NCBI GenBank assembly: GCA_050084985.1
Contig: JBITNC010000002.1
Coordinates: 29,698,001-29,762,000 of the forward strand
DNA length: 64,000 nucleotides
DNA from: Nageia nagi
Lineage: Eukaryota; Pinophyta
Reading direction: 5' to 3'
Shown here: one piece after another, positions 33,040 to 42,737 of the stretch
How positions within the stretch are numbered: the first letter of the stretch is position 1
How the letters are laid out: every line of letters begins with the position of its first letter
Notes under the pieces: generated by a model
What the model was told of the DNA's origin: nothing
Database searches by the model: none
The model's input: only the letters and a program-made list of their open reading frames with translations
Translations under genes and position numbers: made by a program

Positions 33040-34833
33040 CTACTGTGGGGTGTGGGGAACTAAATGCTGATGAATTATACCATGCTTCTGAAGGAACTCT
33101 GAAAACTCAGTACTGAAATACTCCCCCCCATTATCTGTGCGAAGCTTCTTAATGCAACTAGAAGATTGATTCTCGACCAAAGCCTTGAAAACTTTGAAAT
33201 GAGCAAAGACATCACTCTTGTACTTGAGAAAATACACCCAAGTATGTCTCGAGAAATCATCAATGAATGTAAGTGCATATCGAGCTCCAGTGAAAGAAGG
33301 GTGTGGAAAAACCATCAAGTCACTATGCACCAACTCTAAAAGAGAAGATGCACGATTGGCATTACCTTTAGGAAAAGGGTCTTGGTGTTGTTTCCCAAGA
33401 GCACAACCAGGATAAACACCATCAGAACAAGACACCTTAGGTAAGCCAATGACCATATTATGAGCATGCAACTCCTGCAAATATCCATAGTTGAGATGAC
33501 CAAACCTCTCATGCCAAAGTCTACTCACAGAATCTGCATGGGAAACCAACCCAGTACCTGAATCATCATCAAATCCCTTAAAATGATACAACCGTAAGGA
33601 ATGATCAACATCACCACGAGCAATAAGGGATTGGGGTTCATTCAAACTCCGTATCTCAAAATCATCAGGATGTGAACAACACAGTCCTCCCCCCCCAGTA
33701 TTACAAATCTGATATATGGAAAGAAGGTTGGAAGAGAGCTCAGGAACCAAAAGCACATCAAGGATGCGACCACCATCAACTCGAACGTCCCCTTTTCCCT
33801 TCACAGAGATGTGAGAGGAATCACCAACCTCAATGCTAGAAGTAGAAGTAGAACAAAGAGATGGAAAAGACTCCGTGCATGGAGTCATGTGATGAGAGGC
33901 ACCTGAATCCATAACCCATCTATCTGAAATCGAATGTCCTTTCCCATGAACATTCAAAGCCTTGCCTGATACATGAGAAGATTCAGATTTTTGCTTCCTT
34001 TTATCATCTTTCATCCTTTTATAACACTTTTCAATTACATGACCAAGCTTCCCACAATAGGAACAAGTAGGCTTCTCTTTATCTGGAGTGGATTTAGAAT
34101 CAGGAGCTTTAGGAGCTGGCTGAGAAGTAGGAGTTTTAGGCTTAGGCTTGGGCTTACCCTTACCTTTAGATGCAGTCAATGCTTTAGATGAAGATGAAGA
34201 TGTCTCAAGAGTTGAAAGTTTAGACTCTTCCCTTGTAAGACGCTCACAAAACTCTTCCAACTTAGGCATTGTGAATTTATCACCCATAGCATCTTTTGTA
34301 GAGAGGAATGTAGAAGCAAATACATGAAATGGACCCTTCAACTTTGATAAAATCAAATAAATGCATTCATCCTCTTTCTTCTTTTTACCAGCACCCATCA
34401 ATTGTATGTACAATTCTTTGAATTTAGTGAGATAATCGACCATGGTGGGAAAATCATCAGGAGACAAAGCAGTAAGTTGAGCATCAATTTGCATAGCCCT
34501 CATAGTGTCAACTTTACCAAACAAGGATTCCAATTTATCCCATGCATTATGTGGTGTGGTAATATTATCAACATGAAACCACAAACTCTCACTAACATTT
34601 GCTTTAATCAACCCAAATGCTTCACCAATTGCCTTTGTAAATGACCAAGTTTCATAATCAGATTTGAATGTGAACTTTTGTTCCTTAATGAGTGTGTTTA
34701 ATCCTCTTTGTGCCAATATTGTCAACATCCGTGGCTTCCAAATGTGATAGTTATGAGGTGTGAGAGGTTCAATTTTAAATGAAGAATGCTCCATCTCAAG
34801 AACCAACAAGGAACCAAGCGATAAGAGGTGCAA
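33040..34833 (-). CDS. E4 gag-protease-integrase (5' half of polyprotein)
   Basis: A 597-codon frame. The likely start is the Met about 14 codons in (MEHSSFKIEPLTPHNYHIWK, about 34793). Domains: gag capsid (about 15-215, with NAWDKLESLFGKVDTMRAMQ and KLKGPFHVFASTFLS); Lys/Pro-rich linker (about 220-255); intact zinc knuckle CSYCGKLGHVIEKC (about 262); aspartic protease (RWVMDSGASHHMT, about 310); pre-integrase zinc domain (WHERFGHLNYGYLQEL, then VYPGC, where Tyr occupies a position expected to be Cys); integrase core with LVHSDLM, FIDDFSRHTWVYFLKYKS and LRTDNGGEYFSTEF. It ends at one nonsense codon. Good codon continuity over 1.8 kb shows a fairly recent element. Confidence 0.94.
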   Translation of the reverse strand: MHLLSLGSLLVLEMEHSSFKIEPLTPHNYHIWKPRMLTILAQRGLNTLIKEQKFTFKSDYETWSFTKAIGEAFGLIKANVSESLWFHVDNITTPHNAWDKLESLFGKVDTMRAMQIDAQLTALSPDDFPTMVDYLTKFKELYIQLMGAGKKKKEDECIYLILSKLKGPFHVFASTFLSTKDAMGDKFTMPKLEEFCERLTREESKLSTLETSSSSSKALTASKGKGKPKPKPKTPTSQPAPKAPDSKSTPDKEKPTCSYCGKLGHVIEKCYKRMKDDKRKQKSESSHVSGKALNVHGKGHSISDRWVMDSGASHHMTPCTESFPSLCSTSTSSIEVGDSSHISVKGKGDVRVDGGRILDVLLVPELSSNLLSIYQICNTGGGGLCCSHPDDFEIRSLNEPQSLIARGDVDHSLRLYHFKGFDDDSGTGLVSHADSVSRLWHERFGHLNYGYLQELHAHNMVIGLPKVSCSDGVYPGCALGKQHQDPFPKGNANRASSLLELVHSDLMVFPHPSFTGARYALTFIDDFSRHTWVYFLKYKSDVFAHFKVFKALVENQSSSCIKKLRTDNGGEYFSTEFSEFLQKHGIIHQHLVPHTPQ

Positions 34834-35800
34834 AAATCAGCACCCAACACAAGAAGACCCCACCCAAATTTTATTCACTTTCAAATGACCCCCCCAAGAA
34901 ACTTGCTGTCAAGGCTTACAATGTTACTAGTTTGGAAGATCTCGTCTCCAGCTTTACAATGCAAAAAATGGCACCTCAATCGGAGTCTGTTTGCTCAAGT
35001 TATGGAATTAAATGTGTTTGCCTTCCAAATCAATTAAATGGCTCTCAAAAGTTATTAAAAAATCAAAAAATATTTATCTAATTTTGAAAATTAGAAAAAT
35101 AAATATTTTTTTAATTTTTAATAAAACTATAGAAGGGCCTGATCAAAAAAATAATTCGAAAACCTGCAGAGCCCAGCGAGAATGGAAGGCGAGGAGCCAA
35201 GCACGAGGAGGAGGACCACGCGAGCTAAGGAGAAGAGAGTGGGTTTCCAAGGGGCTACAAACACGCAGGAGTCCAACCAGATCTACAGCGAGCAAGCCAT
35301 GGGAGTGCAGAGACCAGGAGCACCGTGAGGAGTAGCCACAACCACGTAGGTCAGAGGCCAGGTGCGGCACAGGCTGGGGGTGTGCTAAAGTTCTGAGACG
35401 TGTCAGTTCTCAGAGTCATTCAACCCTTCTGCCAAGCTTTCCCTTACGAATGAGAGCAAGCAAATCCACAGGAGCATGTAGAGAAGCGAGGGGGTGATAC
35501 GCGAGTGGACATGAGCCACCGGGAGACCTGGTTTCTGACAGAGGAGGAGCTCTTGAGAGAGCCACAACAAGAGCGCAGGCTGAGCATCCCAAAACGATTA
35601 CAGTGAGCACCAATCCTGGGTTGATTCCTGAGTAACGAGTCGTAGCCAATCTGAAGACTTGTAAGCAGGCCAAAGGAAGGCCACGCACAAGCACAGAAAT
35701 AACCAAAACACATCCAACCCAAAGACACCCAAAAAAAATCACTCAGGAAGAATCAGAAAAAAGAACTTCAAGATTTGAATGCTTGCAAGATTTCTGAACA
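34834..35800 (-). mobile_element. E4 leader with GC-rich half
   Basis: About 970 bp. 34834-35150 is AT-rich with C-run ACCCCCCCAA near 34889. 35150-35760 is GC-rich with two overlapping-length minus frames (35370-35143 and 35742-35416; the latter 108 codons, hydrophobic at its start, LWVGCVLVISVLVRG). I recognise no domain in them. Origin may be host sequence, but there is no direct evidence. Confidence 0.55.
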
Positions 35801-35812
35801 GCTCTGAAACCA
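35801..35812 (-). other. E4 primer-binding site
   Basis: The minus strand reads TGGTTTCAGAGC, adjoining the LTR end with no spacer; one mismatch to TGGTATCAGAGC. Confidence 0.87.
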
Positions 35813-36092
35813 TAAAAGGATTTGCAAAGAAAACAAATCAAGCCCAAGAACACAGAAACTGTGTAACATCACAAATCTGAAGAAGTTCAATCAAAACTGA
35901 TCAATTCATTTTGAAATGAGAATTAAGCCCAGAATAAATAGGGCAAATCACAAACTAATTTACAACAGCATGCCAACCATGCGGGAGCAAAATGCACAAG
36001 TAGACAAATATGTGGTTATTCGTAATAGCCCAGCTAGAATAGTAAAAACTAAGGAAAAATTAATTAACCCTAGTGAACTTAATATTCTAACA
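35813..36092 (-). mobile_element. E4 5' LTR
   Basis: 280 bp, about 98% identical by eye to 30349-30627, followed by TSD AAAAC at 36093-36097. Confidence 0.94.
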
Positions 36093-36608
36093 AAAACTTC
36101 ATCATCAAACCTTGTTTTCATAATCGTTACAAAATTTTCAAACTTTAAAGAAAAGCTTTGAAGAATGATGAAGACCATGAAATCATAATTGATCTAATTG
36201 CACCCACAAGTAACAAGTTGGATCTTTAGGTCAATGATTTTATTTAAATCGATAGCCATATTTTCATCTTTCTTTTGAGATTGAAGCAACTTTTGAAGAA
36301 TGGTAAACTTTTTTGAAAAGTTTAAACCAAAGTAGATTTGTTTAAGCTTATCCCATGCTTCCTTTGCTAAGGTTGAAGAAAAAATCATCAAGAACATATC
36401 ATCTGAAACTGCACGATAAATCATGGAGGTTGCCAACTCATTCTTTATGTTGTAAACCTTTAATGCCTTCTCATCTGTAGAAAGTACAAGGTTCTTATTC
36501 ACTATTTACCAAAGCTTCCTTACCTGCAATTTAGCTCTCATCTGAGGTTTCCAAATTTCATAGTTGAAACCATCAAGAATGTGTTTAGGTAAAAAGGATT
36601 CTTCTATT
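36093..36608 (-). pseudogene. E2 gag N-terminal half (copy Y)
   Basis: Continues copy Y after E4. The open stretch 36502-36194 reads NKNLVLSTDEKALKVYNIKN and KEAWDKLKQIYFGLNFSKKF. The N terminus near 36608 (SFLPKHILDGFNYEIW) is followed by TAA at 36506-36508, the same codon as the stops in copy X (28081-28083) and E1 (4614-4616). Element A has CAG (Gln) here. Confidence 0.85.
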
Positions 36609-38159
36609 TACTACATAAGAATGAAATAATAAGCATATGATTTCAATAAACAACATTAAATGTTAAAGTTTAATCAAGTAAATGATACATGTTACATTTA
36701 ACACTAAAGATATGCTTGATTTGATTTATAAGTGCAAATGTTTTACAATTCAAATAATAATCCATGTACCCAAATACATTTCTCATATCAAGAATCATAG
36801 AGGTAGAGTTGAGATTTGTTTTCTTATTTAAAATTAGGTTTTCACTTGGATGCCCACACAAGAGGAGTCCAAGTACTACCAATCCTCAATCAGTTTTCCT
36901 TGTACAGCAATATACTCTCACAAGTACTAGCTATTTTTCAAAGTTTCGACGATGATTGGATTGGCTAAATTACTAATCTTGATTAGATTTCAAGTTATCC
37001 TTCTAAGTTATCAGGATAATCTTTGAATGGATGTGCGAATATGTGGTATCATTACACACATACCTATCCACCTATTGAAGTTAAATTCAAACCAACAAAA
37101 GACTTAAAGGTAATTAAGAAGTACGAACTTTTCACCACTTAGATCATCGAACTTAAAGGCTCCAATCCACCTATCTTCACCTCATGGCTCCCCAAACAAG
37201 TCATGTTGCAGAATGTACGTGCGAATGTGTTTATTTTACGGGGTTGCTCATATCAATATTTACGTTTTTATTTGCATAAGTAAATAAATCAAAATACGAA
37301 ACATGAAATAAAAAAAACATAAATTAAAACATCATCCATTCAAAAATTTGAAACCTAAGTGTCCAATGGATTTTGTTTACCAACCCTTAAAAGATATCTT
37401 TATATCATTTCTTATTTTGCACAAGTTCATTCCATATAAAGATAAATATTCAACATGCATTTTTAAGTCATAAGCATACATCTTAAAAAAATTTAAGTCT
37501 TATGCATTAACTTAAAAATTTAAATCCTTGAACATGCATTAAAAAATTTAAATTTTAACAAAATGCATCATTCACATAGCTTTTTTTTTTTTAATTTAAC
37601 TAAGCATGCATCATTTAATAACTTAAAAAAATAAGTATGCAAAATAAATAATAAGCACGAATTATTTATTTAAGGAAATAATGAGCATGTCTTATTTGCC
37701 CATAAGAACAAGTCTATTTTTAAGATAAGTACTTAAGAGGTATTCACATAATTTAAGTATTCATTATTTCAAGTCTAGACATGCACTATAAAGATCTAAT
37801 GTTTTTAAGTAATAAAAAATTTCCCCCTTTTTTTACTTAAAAAGTGATCCTTCTTATTGGAATCTTAACTTTAAAAAAAATAACTAGGCAATTTTTGCAT
37901 TAAAGCAATTTAACTAAAAGATCATCATTCAAATGTAACTTAAACTCTACTCTAAGTCAAAGTGAATTTAATGAGAAATGATAGAAAAACTTATGAAACA
38001 AAAAAAAAAAAAAAATTAAGACATTAAAGAATGGCAGAGTGATAAATGCCATACGCCTTGCAAGCATTTAAAAAAATAATGCTAAACTTGAAATTTTACT
38101 CTACCTAGGTCCGACTCTTTAAGACTCATTAAAGACAACTTGACCAATAACCTAAAAAA

Positions 38160-38625
38160 TTGGAAAGCGTCAAAGATCGAGCGCTCAGGTCATATGTTCG
38201 CGCAGGTAAAAGAGAAGAGGGCTAGTTGAGAGGCGTAGAGGTTCGAGGCAAACGAAGCAACAACGTATGAGAGAGGGGGGCAGCGATGGCGCTTAGTCAC
38301 GCGATGACATGCAAGGAGGGGGTGACAGTGGTGATGTCCGCAGGCAAGGTGGATGGGGGCCACAAGCAGTGCGATTCGAGGCCGTAGGTTGTGCGATTGG
38401 GCGGTAGGGGGGAGGCGGCTGGTGGAAGGTCGCAGGTTACGCAACTGGGCAGCAGGGGGGAGGCGACCGATGAGAGGTCGTAGGTTGCACGGCTAGGCGA
38501 CATGGGGGCCGTCAAGGTGGCAACAGGCCACAAGGCTCGAGGGTGCCAGGGCAACAGCAAGCTGCAAGGTGGTAGGGGCTGCTAGGATGGTAGGCCGTTG
38601 GGCAACATTCCCTTCCCCCCTTTTA
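38160..38625 (-). other. GC-rich segment in E2 leader
   Basis: A sharp island of high GC within AT-rich leader. Minus frames 38444-38190 and 38560-38297 are open over it; the second is rich in Pro, Ser and Ala with an internal repeat. No protein family recognised. On the minus strand the island is entered through a G-run (GGGGGGAAGGGAATG, near 38606-38620). Confidence 0.6.
38383..38508. repeat. 48-bp GC-rich tandem repeat (2.6 units)
   Basis: Units at 38383-38430, 38431-38478 and partial 38479-38508, each starting CG(T/C)AGGTT and containing GGGGGGAGGCG. The 48-bp period keeps one reading frame, so the minus-strand frame has a 16-residue repeat. Confidence 0.85.
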
Positions 38626-39128
38626 TTTATATATATATTAGTAATTTGTTAAAAAAAAATTAATCCAACCAGTAGCTCCTCCTCCAAAAAACTATTTAAA
38701 AAATATTTTCAAATGCAGAAACAATTTTTGAAAAAAAAATTATAATTTTGTAGAAAAATAATCCTTTTCTTATTTTCGAACATGGTTTTTTTCAAACAAA
38801 AAGCAATTTCATAAAACAATGTTAGTATAAAATAACTTGCATCATATTGCTATACATGTTGTAGTAAATTAAATTAACACATATCACTAAATATGTTAGA
38901 CATAAGTAGTGAAAAAAATAAATTAACACATATCACTTAATATGTTAGACATAAGTAGTGATTAAAAAAAAATGAGGGAAGTAAAAGGTTATACCTTCAA
39001 AGGTTTTACCTCACAAGGATGAAGAGAGATGAAACTTCCAAGGTGAGTAGTCTCCAAAATGTAGAAGAGATTCCACACCAAAACCAAGAACAAGAGCTAC
39101 CACACTAGAAGAAGAGCTTCCACACTAG

Positions 39129-39140
39129 ACTCTGATACCA
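39129..39140 (-). other. E2 primer-binding site
   Basis: The minus strand reads TGGTATCAGAGT, three bases from the 5' LTR at 39144. Beside it are diverged copies of the 21-bp unit (GAAGAGCTTCCACACTAGA). Confidence 0.9.
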
Positions 39141-39143
39141 ATT

Positions 39144-39624
39144 TGAAGGAATTAACACTAACAAGAAAATTCCTAAACAACCAAGATCACATGAAAGCTC
39201 TTAATTCACATCTAACTATCACAAAAAGCAATCTCATAAAGATAACACAAGATTAAGTGGTTCTTCCAACTAGTAGTACATCCACTAACTAGATTTCTCT
39301 TCTTAACAAATATGAACTCTTACAATCCTTCTAATCTCATCTCCTACACTTCTATCCTATAGCATAACTTTACTCCACAATTGATGTATAATTACAAACA
39401 GAGAGCCTTCTATTTATAGACCAAAATCCCTCTTTGGATCACCTTTTTATCTAATATACAATAACATGACATGCACATCCTTTTACCCAAGGGGCATGCT
39501 CATGACATGGAGTGTAGGACAAGTTACATTACCATATTCACTTAAATACTTAAGGGTAGTATTAGTGAATTTACATAGAAGATTATTACAAAACCTTTAC
39601 AATAATGCATTATACATTCCAACA
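39144..39624 (-). mobile_element. E2 5' LTR (type B)
   Basis: 481 bp, TGTTGGAATGTATAATGC to CCTTCA on the minus strand, TATA box (CTATAAATAG) near 39409-39418. TSD GTTGC follows at 39625-39629. Confidence 0.92.
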
Positions 39625-39629
39625 GTTGC

Positions 39630-40559
39630 ATCCTCAAGTTCCAACTGGTGCCATTAGATAAGAACTTTAGTAATGGTGTGATTAGGAAGCAGATGGATGC
39701 ATCATTCTACAATTACTTCAAGTTCTACCATTATGGACCCATCCTTTATGAATTCGAGCAATTGTGTATGAATTCTTATATGAGAACCTAATACCTGTTT
39801 GAGATAAAAGACATAAAATACCAAATGAACTTTGGAAGATTCAAATAATTCCAACTCGTATGATGCTAGTCCAATGCGTTAGAGAATTTTGCAAGGCCCA
39901 TAAAACTTAGAAGCTAACTTCTAAGGTCCCTTTAAATTTTTTTTTATGATATGGTTGAAGCCATAGGAAAATCATGTTTGCTTCCAGAAATTCATGTTCA
40001 ACCATTGTTGATTGGCTTCTTGTTTCATGCAATGTCGCATAGTCTGTAAATTTTCTTTAAGAAGGAATATGATATCCCCTCGATTAGTTAATTTGGTATC
40101 AATTGCTTAAACATTGGTGCTTCCAAGAACATAAGAGGCCACTATGGGTGGTGCTTGAATGTATACAACTTCATAGAGTGTCATCTTAATAACAATATGA
40201 TATGAAGTATTATAACACCATTATGCCAAAGGAAACCATTTAACCTAGTGAACTAGTTGTGCAGAAATAAAACGACGCAGATAAATCTCCAAAGACTTAT
40301 AAACAACTTTTGTTTGTTCATTAGTTTGAGGGTGATAGGCCGAACTCATATTAAGTTGATTTCCTTGAAGCTTGAAGAATTCTCGCCAAAAATAATTGGT
40401 AAAAGAAGGGTCTTGATCACTTACTATAATGGATGGCATACCATGGAGCTTGAAAATAATATCAATTATTATCAATAAAAAGTTGAACCACATTGACAAC
40501 CTCGTATGGGTGAGCTAAGGAACAAAAATACATGTACTTGGACATCCGATCAAAACAAT
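39630..40559 (-). pseudogene. Gypsy G2 integrase and chromodomain
   Basis: Minus strand: FDRMSKYMYFCSLAHPYEVV near 40550-40490, then the catalytic region KLHGMPSIIVSDQDPSFTNY and SAYHPQTNEQTKVVYKSLEI (frame 40499-40245), the C-terminal integrase domain about 40240-39750 (KLASKFYGPCKILQRIG), and chromodomain text WHQLELEDAT at 39660-39630. This is the Ty3/gypsy D-D-E integrase with a chromovirus-like tail. Several stops. The upstream part is cut at about 40559 by the D1 repeat; the downstream part is cut by E2 and continues at 22924. Confidence 0.9.
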
Positions 40560-41793
40560 TGTCTTAAACCTCCAAAATAGCTCTTTGGAATATGTATGGT
40601 GAAATACACAATCCCAAATTGAAACTTATAGGTTTAACAAATTAAAATGGCATTCAAAAATAACCACCAAATATCCAATAATAATACTTCAAGGGCGGAT
40701 GCAATAGAATGATGACACTTGGCAATGTTTTGTAAAGATGAAGTCAACCACCTTTTGACGACTTGAAGAGCCACGTAAACACACTTCCATGAACTGACAA
40801 CTTCCTTTACAAGGTTGGCGAGTTTCACATGGTCGACGATCTTCTCAAAACTTACGCATGGTTTCCAAAGGCTTGTGAATCCTTTAGACAGTGGGTGGTT
40901 TCAACTCATATGCACCATCTCTAAACTCCATGCTTCTCCACAAATTGGCAGGGTCCAAAATAGACGCTACTTTCTCCAATCACCTCGAGTGGATTCTTTA
41001 ACACATGCAGGCCTAAACTTCTTCACAAGTTGCGCTCCAATGATTGGCAAGATCCCAAAGTGACATGGTGTTACCATAGTGATGCGACCTCCATGCCATA
41101 CTGGTGGTTTTACGATGCACAGTCCAATCACAGGGTAGTCTCCAATTGCCACACGAACTTCTCTCACTGGTGCTAAATACCAAACCGGTCCTTCATGTGT
41201 ACATTGCCCAATGGGCAAACTTCCAACTGATGTCCTACACGGTGGTCTCCAAAGGTTAACTGCAACCTTCATTGACACACACATTGAGCTTTCAAACGAT
41301 TGACAATTTCAAAAGACCGACCTAATATGCAAGCTTCCATAGTGGCATGGGTCTCAAAACTATCAACGTAATCTCCAAGTTGCATGTGCTTCAAAGAAAT
41401 TCACCCCTGTCCATTACAAGGCAAGGGTGACATCTTTTAATGGCATATCAAACTCCGCATAGGCGCCTACCTTCACTAATGCGACCTCACCCTTTTACTT
41501 GTCAAAAGTCTTACACATGGTCACCTATTTGGTTGCTTACTTGGCAGCGGATCCCATTGGTTGGGATTTAAACACACATTTATTTGCCTTTTACAAACTT
41601 TTAAAAACATTGCGATATTAAACCTTTTTACAATTAAATAATAATTTTTAATTATTATTTAATGAAAACTTTAAATTGCAATAAATCACAAATTAGGAAT
41701 CGGAATTTGATGTCGTTCGAACCATCAGGGTCAAGAAGATAAGACCTTCAACTGAGAGAGATAAAACTTCGCCTTCCAGAATTTTGGATCACA
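40560..41793 (-). mobile_element. LTR-like direct repeat D1 (3' LTR of truncated element)
   Basis: About 1.2 kb, homologous to 44055-45330. If read on the minus strand it starts TGTGATCCAAAATTC immediately after a polypurine stretch AAGAGGGGAAG (41794-41804), which suits a 3' LTR; it ends near GGTTTAAGACA at 40560. It carries a minus frame at 41284-40967 (105 codons), partly conserved in D2 (44851-44633), with shared VNLWRPP, RTSVGSLPIG and HEGPVWY. The family of this frame is unknown to me. Confidence 0.6.
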
Positions 41794-42244
41794 CTTCCCC
41801 TCTTAGAGGCTTTTGGCCCCACGAAAGTCTACTTAAATATCAAGAGAGGTGTAGGATCCCCCAGTAACTTTGATCACCAAATATTTCGCCTTCCATCACT
41901 AGGAGACTAAATTGACCAATCGAATGTATCCTTGCAATCAGGATCAACCGTTGCCTCTTCCATCCTAGAGAAAATAACACTATCACATTCATGTGATTCG
42001 AAGCTCGACTTCTCCATGAAACAATCATCAAGTTGACTCATCGTAACAAAGATGAACATAAAAATTCTACATCTCGTACAAAACATATATGCAACAAATT
42101 TTACATGTCAACATGGGCAACAAGTTTGAGAAGATTCCCTCTCCTCCATTGGCAGTTGCTCGACACTCTCTGTAGTCTTCTTTTGAAGTACACCAACCAA
42201 AAGAGAAGTAGGACTTTTACCACAGTGTGAATGAATAACAAACT

Positions 42245-42550
42245 CTATCCCATATTAATAAGAACGTAATCATTCATCACTCTATAGTAAATTGCCTCTC
42301 TATCAAACAAGTAAGGAATTCCCAAAGCAATTCCACGAAAACCAAGGGGAACATCTACCAAAACCTCATCAATGAAATCGGAATTGATTGCAAACCTTAA
42401 TTGACACAGTCTTGTCACGTGCATTTCACCATTTCCACTCACCCAAGTGTAAGGATGAGGATGATCATGCATCTCCAATCCAGGATCAGCAACTAAATCC
42501 TTTGCAGTAAGGTTCGACTAAGACCTAGGGTCAAAGAGAGCATCATACTT
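42245..42550 (-). pseudogene. Gypsy-type protease remnant
   Basis: Minus frame 42478-42245 (77 residues) reads HPHPYTWVSGNGEMHVTRLC, then RFAINSDFIDEVLVDVPLGF and LGIPYLFDREAIYYR, matching the retropepsin-like region of certain plant gypsy elements (DEV-DVVPLD-CGIVLGSPYLYDRKA type). Upstream, 42540-42480 encodes ALFDPRS followed by a TAG and SNL, where the family has DPGSQ: the catalytic glycine and a glutamine are changed. No reverse transcriptase follows; 41805-42240 shows no recognisable RT. Confidence 0.7.
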
Positions 42551-42737
42551 CACCATCCTCGTTTGGACTTTCAAACGAAAAAGTTCCTCTCATCAATGCA
42601 TCGAAGAAGGGCTTTGGATTCCCATGCATGTAAACTTCTTCTCTCGATCATCATTAACTTTCGGAATGGCAATGGTGTCCTTCCCTTTAAAAGTTTTCTT
42701 GGCAACCTTCTTGCATTCAATGTAGCACACTTCAACA

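Larger units (their letters stand above)
30349..36092 (-). mobile_element. Copia retrotransposon E4, full length, TSD AAAAC
   Basis: A 5.7-kb Ty1/copia element of a lineage different from A/E1/E2. 5' LTR 35813-36092, primer site 35801-35812, leader 34834-35800, polyprotein about 34800-30800, polypurine tract 30628-30635, 3' LTR 30349-30627. AAAAC flanks both ends (30344-30348, 36093-36097). The LTRs differ by about four substitutions and one gap. It interrupts the gag of E2 copy Y. The polyprotein has two frameshifts and at least five stops. Confidence 0.96.
36609..39128 (-). mobile_element. E2 leader (copy Y)
   Basis: 2.5 kb between gag and primer site. 36838-37245 is the conserved leader block, 37435-37660 the AT-rich AACTTAAAAATTTAA repeats, 38160-38625 the GC-rich segment, and 38626-39128 AT-rich with an 11-T-like tract and TATATATATATT at 38628-38640. 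It has the same zoning as the E1 and A leaders. Confidence 0.78.
22930..39624 (-). mobile_element. Copia element E2 (LTR-B), TSD GTTGC, internally duplicated and interrupted by E4
   Basis: Minus-strand element bounded by 5' LTR 39144-39624 and 3' LTR 22930-23427, with GTTGC at 22925-22929 and 39625-39629. The inner terminal TG of the 3' LTR has become TA. The internal order is abnormal: RNase H, RT, integrase, protease, gag and part of the leader (copy X, 23428-28910), then a second integrase-protease-gag-leader run (copy Y, 28911-39128) broken by E4 at 30349-36092. This equals a tandem duplication of about 2.67 kb (26240-28910) inside the element. All coding parts are degenerate. Confidence 0.9.

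Noticed and set aside
35143-35742. Extra gene in E4 leader
   Set aside because: Minus frames of 75 and 108 codons are open in a GC-rich stretch but show no domain and no supporting context; left as leader.
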